From: Treponema sp.
GTDB lineage: Bacteria; Spirochaetota; Spirochaetia; Treponematales; Treponemataceae
Direction: 5' to 3'
Assembly: GCA_017645785.1 (NCBI GenBank)
Contig: JAGCNW010000010.1
Location: 62,001-126,000 of the forward strand
DNA length: 64,000 nucleotides
The notes beneath the pieces are model-generated. The model searched no databases and had not been told where the DNA came from. It saw nothing but the letters and a program-made list of their open reading frames with translations. Position numbers and translations under genes: made by a program. Below are positions 53,429 through 61,572 of the stretch, piece by piece. Positions within the stretch are counted from its first letter, which is position 1; every line of letters begins with the position of its first letter.

Positions 53429-54273
53429 TTAAGGCAAAAAGCCTTGTCAAAGTTTTTCTCGACTGACGCGGCAAAATCCATAAATGACGGCCGGGCCTCA
53501 AAGGGGCTTCCCGCGTTTCTTATCTCAAAGGCGGCTTGGTAAACGTCCGCGATTTCGGCGGGACTTGTGGCCGTCTCGCCCTTTAGCGTTTGGTAGGGAG
53601 CGTCGGTTTCAAGCAAGATTCTTTCCATGTCTAGGGAACGGACGCAGGCGATCGCCTTTTTGGCTCCGTTCATCAAGGGCTTTCCAAAAGAAAAGTATGC
53701 GTTGATTCCCTTTGCCATGAGGGAACGGGCGTCGGCCGGCGTTCCGGCAAAGGAATGGAAAACGACCGCGGGAACTTTTTTTAACGCGCCCGCCGCCGCG
53801 AAAATTTCTTGGACAGCCTTGCGCGCGTGGACAAGGGCGGGGACTTTGTATCGCGCGGCCAATTCAAGCTGGGCGGCAAAGGCCTTTTCTTGCGCTTCGC
53901 GGTTGGCGGAAAATTCAGGAGTGAAAAAATCCAGGCCGCACTCTCCTATCGCGGCGATCCGCTTTTCTTGCAAGAGGCCTTCCAAAAACGGAAGATTTTC
54001 CAAAAGGGGTTCCTGCGGATGCAAGCCAAAAGACTGCAACAAGCGGGGCGAACCGTTGTCATTCCCGCGCTTGACGCGGGAATCTTTAGAACAAAGGATT
54101 GTCGGGTCAAGCCCGACAATGACAGTTGAATTCAGCTGGCGGACGCGCGCTTCTTGCGCGGCGAACTCGTCGACAAAATGAGCGGCGGCGCAAGCCTTAA
54201 AGGGTGCGGACAGCCGTTCCCCCAAAGCCTTTTGTGACGGAATCAAATGAAAGTGGGCGTCGCAAAAATTCAC
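53422..54273 (-). CDS. tatD: TatD-family deoxyribonuclease with inserted repeat
   Basis: 283-residue metal-dependent DNase of the TatD/YcfH family. Metal ligands are visible: DAHFHL, GECGLDF, LVHARK, FHSF and ETDAPY, so the barrel looks complete. Residues about 52-75 (TVIVGLDPTILCSKDSRVKR and neighbours) are encoded by a 68-bp palindromic repeat inserted in frame between the first strand region and SFGLHP; homologues lack this segment. The GTG at 54273, behind GGAGG, is the favoured start; ATG at 54291 is also in frame. Confidence 0.92.
   Translation of the reverse strand: MNFCDAHFHLIPSQKALGERLSAPFKACAAAHFVDEFAAQEARVRQLNSTVIVGLDPTILCSKDSRVKRGNDNGSPRLLQSFGLHPQEPLLENLPFLEGLLQEKRIAAIGECGLDFFTPEFSANREAQEKAFAAQLELAARYKVPALVHARKAVQEIFAAAGALKKVPAVVFHSFAGTPADARSLMAKGINAYFSFGKPLMNGAKKAIACVRSLDMERILLETDAPYQTLKGETATSPAEIADVYQAAFEIRNAGSPFEARPSFMDFAASVEKNFDKAFCLNQ
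54057..54124. repeat. Composite palindromic repeat, copy C, inside tatD
   Basis: Sixty-eight bp from TGTCATT (54057) to AATGACA (54124): first palindrome ATTCCCGCGC-TTGA-CGCGGGAAT, then TGTCGGGTCAAGCCCGACA. The long middle hairpins of copies A and B are missing. It lies entirely inside tatD and keeps the frame open. Confidence 0.88.
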
Positions 54274-54369
54274 TAAACTATTTCCTCCCATTACCGACAA
54301 TTATAATGTTAGAGCTTGCAATTTGCAAGTTTTATTTGCTTTTATTTAAAATTGAGATAGGAGGAAATT

Positions 54370-54585
54370 ATGGGAACCTATACATTGAAAAGCATTGGAA
54401 ACGCAAACGACTACATGACAATAGTTCGCGAAGTGGAAGACGGCTACGTTGTTCGCATCGTACGAGACCAGGACGGATACAACGAAGTGAAGACTGACTA
54501 CATCAGCAAATCGCTTTTTGAAAGCTGTGTCCGCACCGGCTACCTTACAAAGGTTGAAGACTTTGTAGAAGCCATCAGCGCTTAA
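54370..54585 (+). CDS. Small conserved-type protein
   Basis: 71-residue acidic protein with an alpha/beta pattern (TYTLKSIG, YMTIVREVEDGYVVRIVRDQDGY, helix SKSLFESCVRTGYL). A very good ribosome site (AGGAGG) precedes the ATG and a clear terminator follows, so it is well expressed as a single gene. No family recognised. Confidence 0.8.
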   Translation: MGTYTLKSIGNANDYMTIVREVEDGYVVRIVRDQDGYNEVKTDYISKSLFESCVRTGYLTKVEDFVEAISA

Positions 54586-54592
54586 ACAAACG

Positions 54593-54626
54593 AGCCCATC
54601 CATTTTCAGGATGGGCTTAATTTTTT
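54593..54626 (+). terminator. Terminator of small protein gene
   Basis: Nine-base stem AGCCCATCC/GGATGGGCT (54593-54601 with 54609-54617), seven-base loop, T-rich tail. It acts on plus-strand transcription and separates the gene from the convergent islet. Confidence 0.9.
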
Positions 54627-54648
54627 ATTTTCTCGCCTTTTCTTATTT

Positions 54649-56118
54649 CTATTCCAAGTAATACAACATTAAATAAGCGCTGTTTACAGATTTCTTGTCT
54701 ATCGTGCAATAATTATACGCTTTGCCTGTAAAAATGTTTCCTAAATCCTCAACAGGGGGAAGAGACTTATCCCCGGAACGAGACATGAACTTTTGAACTT
54801 CTTCAAGAGTAGGCATTCTAAAGCCGTTTTCCGCATCATCCACTTTTATACTTTCTACGGTCGAAGAATAATCATTAGCCAGCATAAAATCGCACAAACG
54901 GTCACTCCCATTTAAATAATAAACAGGTGTCCTGCCTAAAATTCTACTCAATTCATTGCACAGAATGTACGCTTCATATTTGAAAAAGTCATGAAGCATA
55001 ACAGAAACATCCGCATCGCCAAAAACAAGCCTAAAAGCCTCAGCCCGAGTGAGATACAAGCAATGAACTTTCTTGTCCGAAATTACAACGGTAGGATTAA
55101 ATTCCTTAAAAATATTTCTTTCACAAAACACAAATTCTGCCCCTGACGCCTGATTATAGGAATGCATCTGAGCGGGAGCACAAAGAACATCTTTTCGATT
55201 CCCGCCATTAAAATATCGTCCTTCAGCATGCAAAGAAACTTCCCCGTATATCAGTTTTATACTTTTTAGACGAACAAACGCTTTTCCAGAATCAATCGCC
55301 TTGATTCCAACGGACGGAACATTTTTAAAAATTACATTTGGGCCAAAATAACGCAAATCTTTGTTATTTGAAGTCTCCGTATTATCGCCTATCACATAGC
55401 CAGAACTTTCCGCAAAAACACTTCCATCATCGCCTATTATTTCAAACACACATTCATAGGGAACTGCAGCTTTACAATTGAATACAGCGTCATATCCATA
55501 TGAATAAGCAAAAGCGCTCATTTTTGTTCCGTTTGTTTCTATCCACAAAGAATTCTTTGTCAATGGCGCATCTGGAAATTTCTCTGGCAATTCCGTCCAA
55601 GCGTCTTGCCGAGCTTTTGCATAGCCCTTAGCTACAACGCCAACCGTCTTTAGATATCTAGTTGAATGCGCGAACGACACCCGAACTGAATAATCGGCGC
55701 TTTTGTTTTCCAAATCCAACTTTACGGTTTCGAAGGATCCGAAATATAACTCATAAGGAAAAATCGTGTTGCCGTATTCCTCTGTTTCAATCAACAAGTT
55801 CTTCCAACCTTCATAAAGCGAGAACTTGTCAAATTCGCCTCTCCCTGGCATTCCGCTTTCTATTATGCTTGCAAGTTCTGAATAAGCCTTATAAGCCGCC
55901 ATGGCTTCATCCCAATTCCTCCATGTTTCCAAAGCGTTATAATATGCATTCAAAGCCCAAATCCAATCTTTGCTATTCTCATACTGTTTTGCCTCTTGCA
56001 TACTCTTAGCGTATAAATCCGCAATTTCTTTCCGTTCTTCCGCCGAGACAGTCTTGACGTTGCCCGCAACAAAACATAACGCCAACAAAAAACAAACGAT
56101 GACTTTACAAAACTTCAT
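54649..56118 (-). CDS. Exported protein with degenerate FGE-sulfatase-like end
   Basis: 489-residue protein with a signal peptide (TVSAEE cleavage). N-terminal helical region of TPR character (about 30-100), a beta-rich middle, and a C-terminal part resembling the formylglycine-generating-enzyme-like fold used in treponemal proteins: YEAYILCNELSRILGRTPVYYLNGS and GFRMPTLEEVQKF match YDAIVYCNKLS...TPVYYLNG and GYRLPTEAEWE, but the tryptophan and glutamate positions and the final metal-site motif are altered. It is the last gene of the AT-rich islet and probably a surface or periplasmic structural protein. Confidence 0.75.
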   Translation of the reverse strand: MKFCKVIVCFLLALCFVAGNVKTVSAEERKEIADLYAKSMQEAKQYENSKDWIWALNAYYNALETWRNWDEAMAAYKAYSELASIIESGMPGRGEFDKFSLYEGWKNLLIETEEYGNTIFPYELYFGSFETVKLDLENKSADYSVRVSFAHSTRYLKTVGVVAKGYAKARQDAWTELPEKFPDAPLTKNSLWIETNGTKMSAFAYSYGYDAVFNCKAAVPYECVFEIIGDDGSVFAESSGYVIGDNTETSNNKDLRYFGPNVIFKNVPSVGIKAIDSGKAFVRLKSIKLIYGEVSLHAEGRYFNGGNRKDVLCAPAQMHSYNQASGAEFVFCERNIFKEFNPTVVISDKKVHCLYLTRAEAFRLVFGDADVSVMLHDFFKYEAYILCNELSRILGRTPVYYLNGSDRLCDFMLANDYSSTVESIKVDDAENGFRMPTLEEVQKFMSRSGDKSLPPVEDLGNIFTGKAYNYCTIDKKSVNSAYLMLYYLE

Positions 56119-56151
56119 ACCAACTTACTTACACCTCAGACTTGTTCCCAA

Positions 56152-56628
56152 TTATTTATGGCCCACAACCTTATATATAACATTGCTTGAGGAAGCTGAC
56201 AAAATTCCCAATGTTGTATCTTCAATATAAAGCACAAACAAATACTTCTTCTTGCTATCCTCTCTTGACCTTGTATATTGCCAAACATAATTATTGGTTG
56301 AATTCTTCTTTGACTCTTCAATTATGTTGGCCTTTATAAGATCTTTTGTTATCATATCAAGATAATCATCTTCTGTAAGTCCATAAAAGTCAGGCATCTG
56401 AATTTTAGAAACCGCGAAGTTTAATTCATTCGCATCAGAGTATGCAAGAAACTCGATGCTTTTATAATTTGGCATTACATCTGTTGTCATATGACAATGA
56501 TAAAAATGAGAATAAGGCAATCTTATTGTATCCCCAGCAAATTCCACATCATTAAAAACATCAGACTTTTCTTTACAAGAAAAAAAGGAAATAGAAAACA
56601 AGAACAAAACAAAAATAATTTTTTTCAT
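56152..56628 (-). CDS. Small lipoprotein of the islet
   Basis: 158-residue lipoprotein: signal peptide with lipobox SFFSC (about residue 17). The body shows beta strands and contains EDYLDMITKDLIKANIIEE and YVWQYTRSREDSKKKYLFVLYIEDT, somewhat like PsbP/DUF1795-type small envelope proteins. The ATG at 56628 has GAGGTG upstream. Codon use is clearly more A/T-rich than that of surrounding housekeeping genes. Function unknown. Confidence 0.75.
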   Translation of the reverse strand: MKKIIFVLFLFSISFFSCKEKSDVFNDVEFAGDTIRLPYSHFYHCHMTTDVMPNYKSIEFLAYSDANELNFAVSKIQMPDFYGLTEDDYLDMITKDLIKANIIEESKKNSTNNYVWQYTRSREDSKKKYLFVLYIEDTTLGILSASSSNVIYKVVGHK

Positions 56629-56642
56629 AAACACCTCACATT

Positions 56643-57248
56643 TTAATACAACGAAATTTTTGCATAGGTTGTATTTTTCCATGAAATTGCTTTTATGGAT
56701 TTTCCATACTTTCTTAGCAACCACTTGTTATATTTTATAGACCACCAAAGACAAGCATCTTCATCCTTTAAATAAACGATGTAATCCCCCTCTTCCACGG
56801 CACTAACATGATTGTAAAACAAAAAGTTTTCATACCACTTTTCAAAAAATTTCTCATCCCATCGATCCTTATTCATAATAGCCTTTGCAAAAGCTGACTT
56901 GACTTTTTTCGCGGTTTCTTCCGTTTCACCATACTCATTAAGAAAGACCCACCAAATAACAGCTTCAGCCTCATCTCCATCTTTGCATTGATAAACTGAC
57001 CATTTTTGATTGTATGATAAGTCAGCAGAACCATATCTGAAAACTCGATCAAAAGCATCAGACCTTTTCTTCCGCGCCAATCCAGTTGAAACAACAGAAT
57101 AAAGCATAAGCATTACAATCAACGCACCTATTCCACCAAGAATAAAACGCTTTTTTCGTTTCGCCACGTAGTCTAAAGCCGGCCGCATTTTTCCCAATAT
57201 GAGAATACATTTTTCTTTTGATTTCTCAAGGACTTCCGTAAATTTCAT
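56643..57248 (-). CDS. Single-pass membrane protein, first gene of islet operon
   Basis: 201-residue protein with a cytoplasmic basic N-terminus, one membrane helix (about 35-55) and an extracytoplasmic aromatic-rich domain (WSVYQCKDGDEAEAVIWWVF, KWYENFLFYNHV). The ATG at 57248 follows GGAGG; a TTG at 57260 is a less likely start. It is divergent from the XRE regulator and has a consensus-like promoter with operator-like repeats on both sides. The three minus-strand islet genes are spaced 14-33 bases apart and likely form one unit. Confidence 0.75.
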   Translation of the reverse strand: MKFTEVLEKSKEKCILILGKMRPALDYVAKRKKRFILGGIGALIVMLMLYSVVSTGLARKKRSDAFDRVFRYGSADLSYNQKWSVYQCKDGDEAEAVIWWVFLNEYGETEETAKKVKSAFAKAIMNKDRWDEKFFEKWYENFLFYNHVSAVEEGDYIVYLKDEDACLWWSIKYNKWLLRKYGKSIKAISWKNTTYAKISLY

Positions 57249-57270
57249 CACTTCCTCCAAAATTCACTTT

Positions 57271-57289
57271 TGACACTCACTAAATGTCA
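57271..57289. promoter_or_regulatory. Operator-like repeat 1 of the XRE region
   Basis: TGACA-CT-CACTAAATGTCA, with TGACA/TGTCA ends inverted. Lies just downstream of the minus-strand -10. Identical in 17 of 19 bases to the copy at 57324-57342. Confidence 0.6.
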
Positions 57290-57300
57290 ACTACTTATCA

Positions 57301-57329
57301 TTTATACCATACATTTACAGTATTGACAA
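57301..57329 (-). promoter_or_regulatory. Promoter of the islet operon
   Basis: On the minus strand TTGTCA (57324-57329), 17 bases, TATAAA (57301-57306). The -35 lies inside operator-like repeat 2, and operator-like repeat 1 covers the transcription start region. Confidence 0.65.
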
Positions 57330-57342
57330 GCACTAAATGTCA
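57324..57342. promoter_or_regulatory. Operator-like repeat 2 of the XRE region
   Basis: TGACA-AG-CACTAAATGTCA; start-to-start distance to copy 1 is 53 bp (five helical turns). It overlaps the -35 of the minus-strand promoter and lies eight bases before the regulator's ATG. Confidence 0.6.
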
Positions 57343-57350
57343 CGATTTAT

Positions 57351-57617
57351 ATGTTCAAAAATAAGAATGGAAATTACAACAACATCTCCGGGGAAAACAT
57401 CGCGCGGATAAGAAAAGCGATTGTTCCGACTGTCTCACAACGGGCCTTGGCCGACAAACTGCAGTTATGCGGCATTGACGTTGACAAAAACGCTATTCAA
57501 CGAATCGAATGCGGCAAACGATTTGTCACGGACATTGAATTGGTCGCAATCGCAAAGGTATTGAACGTTCCTATTCTGGATTTACTGAAAAAGACTAACC
57601 CAAAGAAAAAAAATTGA
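57351..57617 (+). CDS. XRE-family regulator
   Basis: 88-residue Cro/CI-type helix-turn-helix protein: ENIARIRKAIVPTVSQRALADKLQLCGI, then the recognition helix region VDKNAIQRIECGKRFVTDIELVAIAKVLNVPI. No additional domain. No ribosome site precedes the ATG at 57351. It is divergent from the islet operon and paired operator-like repeats fill the intergenic region, so it probably represses both its own gene and the operon. It converges on miaA with a five-base gap. Confidence 0.88.
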   Translation: MFKNKNGNYNNISGENIARIRKAIVPTVSQRALADKLQLCGIDVDKNAIQRIECGKRFVTDIELVAIAKVLNVPILDLLKKTNPKKKN

Positions 57618-57622
57618 CTTGA

Positions 57623-58579
57623 TTAAAGAGGCACGCATTTTCCAGCCGCTTTTATAATCTCCATCGCGTCCTTAACTTTTTCTTCCGCGCTTCCCTCTAA
57701 CGGAAGCCAATTAATCACCACGCCTTTTTTTTCCATTCCCCTAAACCAAGTCTCTTGCCTCTTTGCGAACTGGCAAATCGCCGTGCATAACAAATCGCGC
57801 ATTTCTTTTTGGCTGGAATATTTTCCTTGCAAAAACTCTGAGACAAAGCGATACTCAAGGCCCAGCTTTTCCAAGCGCTCCCAGGAGGCGCCATCTTCAT
57901 GCAAGCCTTTGACTTCTTCGATCATTCCTTCGTCAAGGCGCTGGTCAAGGCGGCGCGCGATGTTGGCCCTAAGCTTCTCGCGCGGCAAGGTCGTTCCCAA
58001 AACCAGCGGGCGGATGTCGGGGCGCGGCGCGAAGCTTTTTTTAAAGGCTTCGCATTCGGGGCTTTGAATGAAAGTTTCTATTTCTATAGCCTTGACGACG
58101 CGCTCCCTCTCCAACAAGTCTCGGGGAACATGCAGCGAGCCGCCCTTTAAGGCAAGGAGCATTTTTCCAAGCTCTTCAAGCGATTTGTCCGCAAGCGAGG
58201 CGCGAAGCTCTTTGTTCTCCGGAACAGGAACCAAGTCGTAGCCTCGGACGACCGCGTCGACGTACATTCCGCTTCCGCCGACTACAAGCGGAACGAGGCC
58301 GCGCGCCTGCATTTCCAAAAAGCAATTGTAAAAATCCTTTTGGTACAAAAAGACCGAGTATTCTTGGCTCAAGTCGGCCACGTCAATCAAGTGATATGGA
58401 ATTTGAACGCCGTCAAGAACGTAGTCGGCCAAGTCCTTTCCGCTACCGATGTCCAAGCCCTTGTAGACTTGCCGGCTGTCCGCGGAAATTATTTCCGTTC
58501 CAAGCGCGCTGGCCAAGCGGACTCCGATCGCGGTCTTTCCGACGGCGGTGGGCCCAAGGAGAACGACGCAGTTGTACAT
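57623..58579 (-). CDS. miaA: tRNA dimethylallyltransferase MiaA
   Basis: 318-residue transferase adding dimethylallyl to A37 of tRNAs reading UNN codons. P-loop GPTAVGKT, SADSRQVYKGLDIGSGK, VGGSGMYVDAVVRG and the C-terminal REMRDLLC..AKRQETWFRG segment are as expected. It starts immediately after the stop of the preceding methyltransferase gene, with an AAGGTG site. Length is typical. Confidence 0.96.
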   Translation of the reverse strand: MYNCVVLLGPTAVGKTAIGVRLASALGTEIISADSRQVYKGLDIGSGKDLADYVLDGVQIPYHLIDVADLSQEYSVFLYQKDFYNCFLEMQARGLVPLVVGGSGMYVDAVVRGYDLVPVPENKELRASLADKSLEELGKMLLALKGGSLHVPRDLLERERVVKAIEIETFIQSPECEAFKKSFAPRPDIRPLVLGTTLPREKLRANIARRLDQRLDEGMIEEVKGLHEDGASWERLEKLGLEYRFVSEFLQGKYSSQKEMRDLLCTAICQFAKRQETWFRGMEKKGVVINWLPLEGSAEEKVKDAMEIIKAAGKCVPL

Positions 58580-59878
58580 TTACTGCACCTTACAGATTGC
58601 GCGCTTAAGGTATTCGCTTTTTGGATAGCCCAGCAAGACCGGATGGTCGGGAGCCGCTCCGCCCTTTGACAAAATTTGAACCCGCCTGTGGCTGTCGCTT
58701 GCGGCCGACGCGAGCATCGAATAAAAATTCGTTTCGTCAAAAAAGTGCGAGCAAGAGCAAGTTACAAGAATGCCGCCCTTGTTAAGGATTCGCATCGCGC
58801 GCAAGTTGATTTCCTTGTAGCCGCCGTAAGCTTTCTTAATCATTTTGGCGCTCTTTGTAAAGGCCGGCGGATCAAGGATTATCACGTCGAACTTTTTTCC
58901 TTCCGACTCGTACTGCTTGAGCAAATCAAAGACATCGGCGCAAACGGCGGACACAACCTTCTCCGCTCCATTCAACTTTATGTTCGTGTTGATCAAAGCG
59001 GCGGCGTCTTCCGAAATGTCGGCGCACAAAACGCTTTTTGCTCCGGCCATAAAGGCGTTGAGTCCAAAGGCTCCCGTATGGCTAAAGGCGTCAAAGACAT
59101 TCTTTCCGCGGCAGTACTTCCAGATTTCCTTGCGGTTGAATTTTTGGTCAAGGAAGTAGCCGGTCTTTTGTCCGTTGGCCAAGTCAACTTGAATGCGAAC
59201 GGAATTTTCTACAATCGTTATTGTCGCGCCGTCGTTGGGAGAACCTTCGCTCCCCTTGGGCTTTTTAATCCAACCGCTCTTTTGTTCCAAGCCTTCCTTC
59301 AATCTGACGTCGGCGTCGCTCCTCTCATAAATCGCGTAAGGCTCGCAAACCTTTTCGAGCGCGGAGATTATTTCCTTTCTAAAAACTTCGCACGAAAGCG
59401 AAAGGAACTGGACAAGCAAATAAACCTTGCTTCCTTCGGCGACATAGCGCTCGCAAATGAAGCCCGGCAAAAAGTCCGCCTCGCCAAAGACAAGCCTAAA
59501 GGAATCGCCCTGGTCAAAATGAATTTTGCGCAAGTTCATCGCGTCAAAAATTTTCTTGTAAATGTATTCGCTTTTGTCGGCGTCAATTTCTTCGGCCTTT
59601 TCGGTTCCCAAAAGGCGCACGGTTATTTTTGAGGAACGGTTGAAAATTCCTGTGGCCAAAAAGGCGCCCGCGTTTGTGTAAAGCTCGACAAGCTCTCCGT
59701 CCTTTACAGGAAAGGACTCGCCGGCCTTGCCATCTTCCTTGGGAACAAACTGGCATTCCTTCCATTCGTTTCCTTCAAAATATTTTACGCGGCCAAGCTC
59801 GTTGTCAAAGGCCCACAAAAAACCGCCCTTAATTTCCTTCTCTTCGTTCTTCTTTAAAAATATTCGCGAAAAATTCAT
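58580..59878 (-). CDS. RlmI-like class I SAM-dependent rRNA methyltransferase
   Basis: 432-residue protein with an N-terminal PUA-type domain (about 1-95, GGFLWAFDNELGRV...YTNAGAFLATGIFN), an intermediate domain and a Rossmann methyltransferase with NVFDAFSHTGAFGLNAFMAGA, the D-I motif ADIS, and DPPAFTKSAK, as in the 23S rRNA m5C1962 methyltransferase RlmI. The final HPVLLGYPKSEYLK matches the family. Exact target base is inferred. It overlaps none of its neighbours but abuts miaA. Confidence 0.92.
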   Translation of the reverse strand: MNFSRIFLKKNEEKEIKGGFLWAFDNELGRVKYFEGNEWKECQFVPKEDGKAGESFPVKDGELVELYTNAGAFLATGIFNRSSKITVRLLGTEKAEEIDADKSEYIYKKIFDAMNLRKIHFDQGDSFRLVFGEADFLPGFICERYVAEGSKVYLLVQFLSLSCEVFRKEIISALEKVCEPYAIYERSDADVRLKEGLEQKSGWIKKPKGSEGSPNDGATITIVENSVRIQVDLANGQKTGYFLDQKFNRKEIWKYCRGKNVFDAFSHTGAFGLNAFMAGAKSVLCADISEDAAALINTNIKLNGAEKVVSAVCADVFDLLKQYESEGKKFDVIILDPPAFTKSAKMIKKAYGGYKEINLRAMRILNKGGILVTCSCSHFFDETNFYSMLASAASDSHRRVQILSKGGAAPDHPVLLGYPKSEYLKRAICKVQ

Positions 59879-59896
59879 AATACTAAATTAGCGCTT

Positions 59897-60724
59897 TTAT
59901 TTCTTTTTGTCATTATCCATTTGCGAATTCTTTTTGTTCCAGTCAAAGAAAGAATCGCCGCCGGCGTTTATCTTTCGCATAAAGGCGACGTAAGGATTTT
60001 TTGGATCCTGCGCCTCCGCCTGGTCAAGCAAAGAAGCGGCCTTGTCAAATTCCTTTTCCTCAAACATAAACTGCGAATAAAAAACGCAGGCAAAAAATTT
60101 TTCGGCCTTGGTCTTGGCCGCCTTCACGGCCTCCTCAAAAGCCTCGCCCGCCTTTTTGTCGCTTCCGCCGTTAATGCCGGGCGCCCAGTAATACCACTGG
60201 CCCAAATTGTTCCAGCCGTAAGAAAAGTTTGGATCCCGTTCCACCGACTCCTTGTACCTGTCGCGCAAAGCCATTCCGCTTTTTATCACTTCCGAAAGCG
60301 AATAGGACATGTAGCAAGAAGTGACGTCGGCGCTGGTGGCCAAAAGCCACTTGCCGGCCTTGTCCTCCCCGTTCGCGTCAAACCAATCCTCGTTTTTTTC
60401 CTTTAGTTCCTTAAGAAGCTTTTTAAGCTGGTCCTTCGTACCCTTTTGCTTTCGCAAAAAATTGTATTTTTCCATCACGATAAAATTGACCAAGACCAAC
60501 CTGTCCTCTTTTTCGCGGAACGATGTGTCTACCGCAAGCTTCTTTTCAAAGGCCTCGACCTGAGCCAAAGCCGAATCGGAGCCAAGGCCCGCGATTTTCA
60601 TTCTGAGAGCCATAAAATCGTCAACGGCTTTTTGCGCGGCCGGCGTAATCTCCGCGCTAGCGGAAAAATTCCAAACAAAAAAAACGGCGGCGAAAAAAGC
60701 GCCAAACAATGCATTTCTTTTCAT
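59897..60724 (-). CDS. Exported TPR-like protein
   Basis: 275-residue protein with a signal peptide (NFSASAE). The body is helical with TPR features (RDPNFSYGWNNLGQWYYWAPGINGG...AGEAFEEAVKAA, EKEFDKAASLLDQAEAQDPKNPYV). The GWNNLG-QWYYWAPGINGGS stretch recalls the TatT component of spirochaetal TRAP transporters, but the match is not strong enough to name it. It is divergent from the acyltransferase gene and precedes the rRNA methyltransferase. Confidence 0.75.
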   Translation of the reverse strand: MKRNALFGAFFAAVFFVWNFSASAEITPAAQKAVDDFMALRMKIAGLGSDSALAQVEAFEKKLAVDTSFREKEDRLVLVNFIVMEKYNFLRKQKGTKDQLKKLLKELKEKNEDWFDANGEDKAGKWLLATSADVTSCYMSYSLSEVIKSGMALRDRYKESVERDPNFSYGWNNLGQWYYWAPGINGGSDKKAGEAFEEAVKAAKTKAEKFFACVFYSQFMFEEKEFDKAASLLDQAEAQDPKNPYVAFMRKINAGGDSFFDWNKKNSQMDNDKKK

Positions 60725-60759
60725 AGGCTCAAAGTGTATACTTTTTCTTAAAAAAATGA

Positions 60760-60765
60760 TAGAGT
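60760..60765 (+). promoter_or_regulatory. -10 box of acyltransferase gene, leaderless geometry
   Basis: TAGAGT at 60760-60765, six bases before the ATG at 60772, no ribosome site. The -35 is weak. Confidence 0.45.
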
Positions 60766-60771
60766 GCGCTT

Positions 60772-61572
60772 ATGAAAAAAGCCAGGCAAGAAAAAAAGCG
60801 GGTAATCTACTATTCCGACGAACTAAACGACGAATTCTCAGAAATGCAAATCAAGGCCATTCCGATTGACCAAAACTACGACTACGGACAAAGCGGCTTT
60901 TGGTGGAATTTGCAGCGCTTTTTTTGGTACAGAATTTTTTCAATGCCGATAGCCTGGCTTTGGCTCAAGTTAAAGTACCGGCACAAAATCGTGAACCGCC
61001 ACGTCCTAAAAAAATGCCCAAAAGGCCCGATCTTCCTTTTCGCCAACCACACAAACCCGATAGCCGATGCGCTCATTCCGACCTTTGTGGCTTTTCCCAA
61101 GGGCGTCTACGTAATCGTCCACGCCAACAACGTTTCGATTCCGGGTCTTGGATTAAAGACAAGAATATTGGGCGCCCTTCCGCTCCCTGACAACTTGGGC
61201 GCGACAAAAAATTTTATGGAAATCGTAAAAAGGCGCGTCGCCGAAAAGCAAGCGATTTGCATTTATCCGGAAGCGCACATTTGGCCCTACTACACAAAGA
61301 TCCGCCCCTTTTTGGACGTGTCTTTCAGGTACCCCATCCAATTCAAGACGCCCGTTTACTGCTTCACCAACACTTACCAAAAAAGGCGCTTTTCTCTAAA
61401 GCCCAAAATGGTGACTTACGTTGACGGCCCCTTTTACGCCGACGAAAGCCTCGGCTCAAAGGAAGCGCGCCTGGACTTGCGAAACCGAGTCTACGAGGCG
61501 ATGAAGGCCCGCAGCCTCAACAGCAACTTGGAACTGATTCAATACATAAAAAAGGAAAATAGCGATGATTGA
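60772..61572 (+). CDS. PlsC-like acyltransferase
   Basis: 266-residue membrane-associated lysophospholipid acyltransferase homologue. The acceptor histidine is in FLFANHTNPIADALIP (H-x5-D rather than the usual H-x4-D), and a second block YPEAHIWPYYTKIRPF replaces the usual EGTR block. Its stop overlaps the start of a GT8 glycosyltransferase by eight bases; acyltransferase-GT8 pairs are common in gut bacteria and suggest joint synthesis of a surface glycolipid. The exact substrate is unknown. Confidence 0.85.
   Translation: MKKARQEKKRVIYYSDELNDEFSEMQIKAIPIDQNYDYGQSGFWWNLQRFFWYRIFSMPIAWLWLKLKYRHKIVNRHVLKKCPKGPIFLFANHTNPIADALIPTFVAFPKGVYVIVHANNVSIPGLGLKTRILGALPLPDNLGATKNFMEIVKRRVAEKQAICIYPEAHIWPYYTKIRPFLDVSFRYPIQFKTPVYCFTNTYQKRRFSLKPKMVTYVDGPFYADESLGSKEARLDLRNRVYEAMKARSLNSNLELIQYIKKENSDD

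Noticed and set aside
54649-57617. Islet as a known phage-defence or toxin-antitoxin system
   Set aside because: No nuclease, helicase, reverse transcriptase, ATPase or toxin motif could be found in the three operon proteins; signal peptides point to the envelope.
58676-59632. 318-codon open frame on the plus strand
   Set aside because: Antisense to the RlmI-like methyltransferase gene, which is well supported by motifs.
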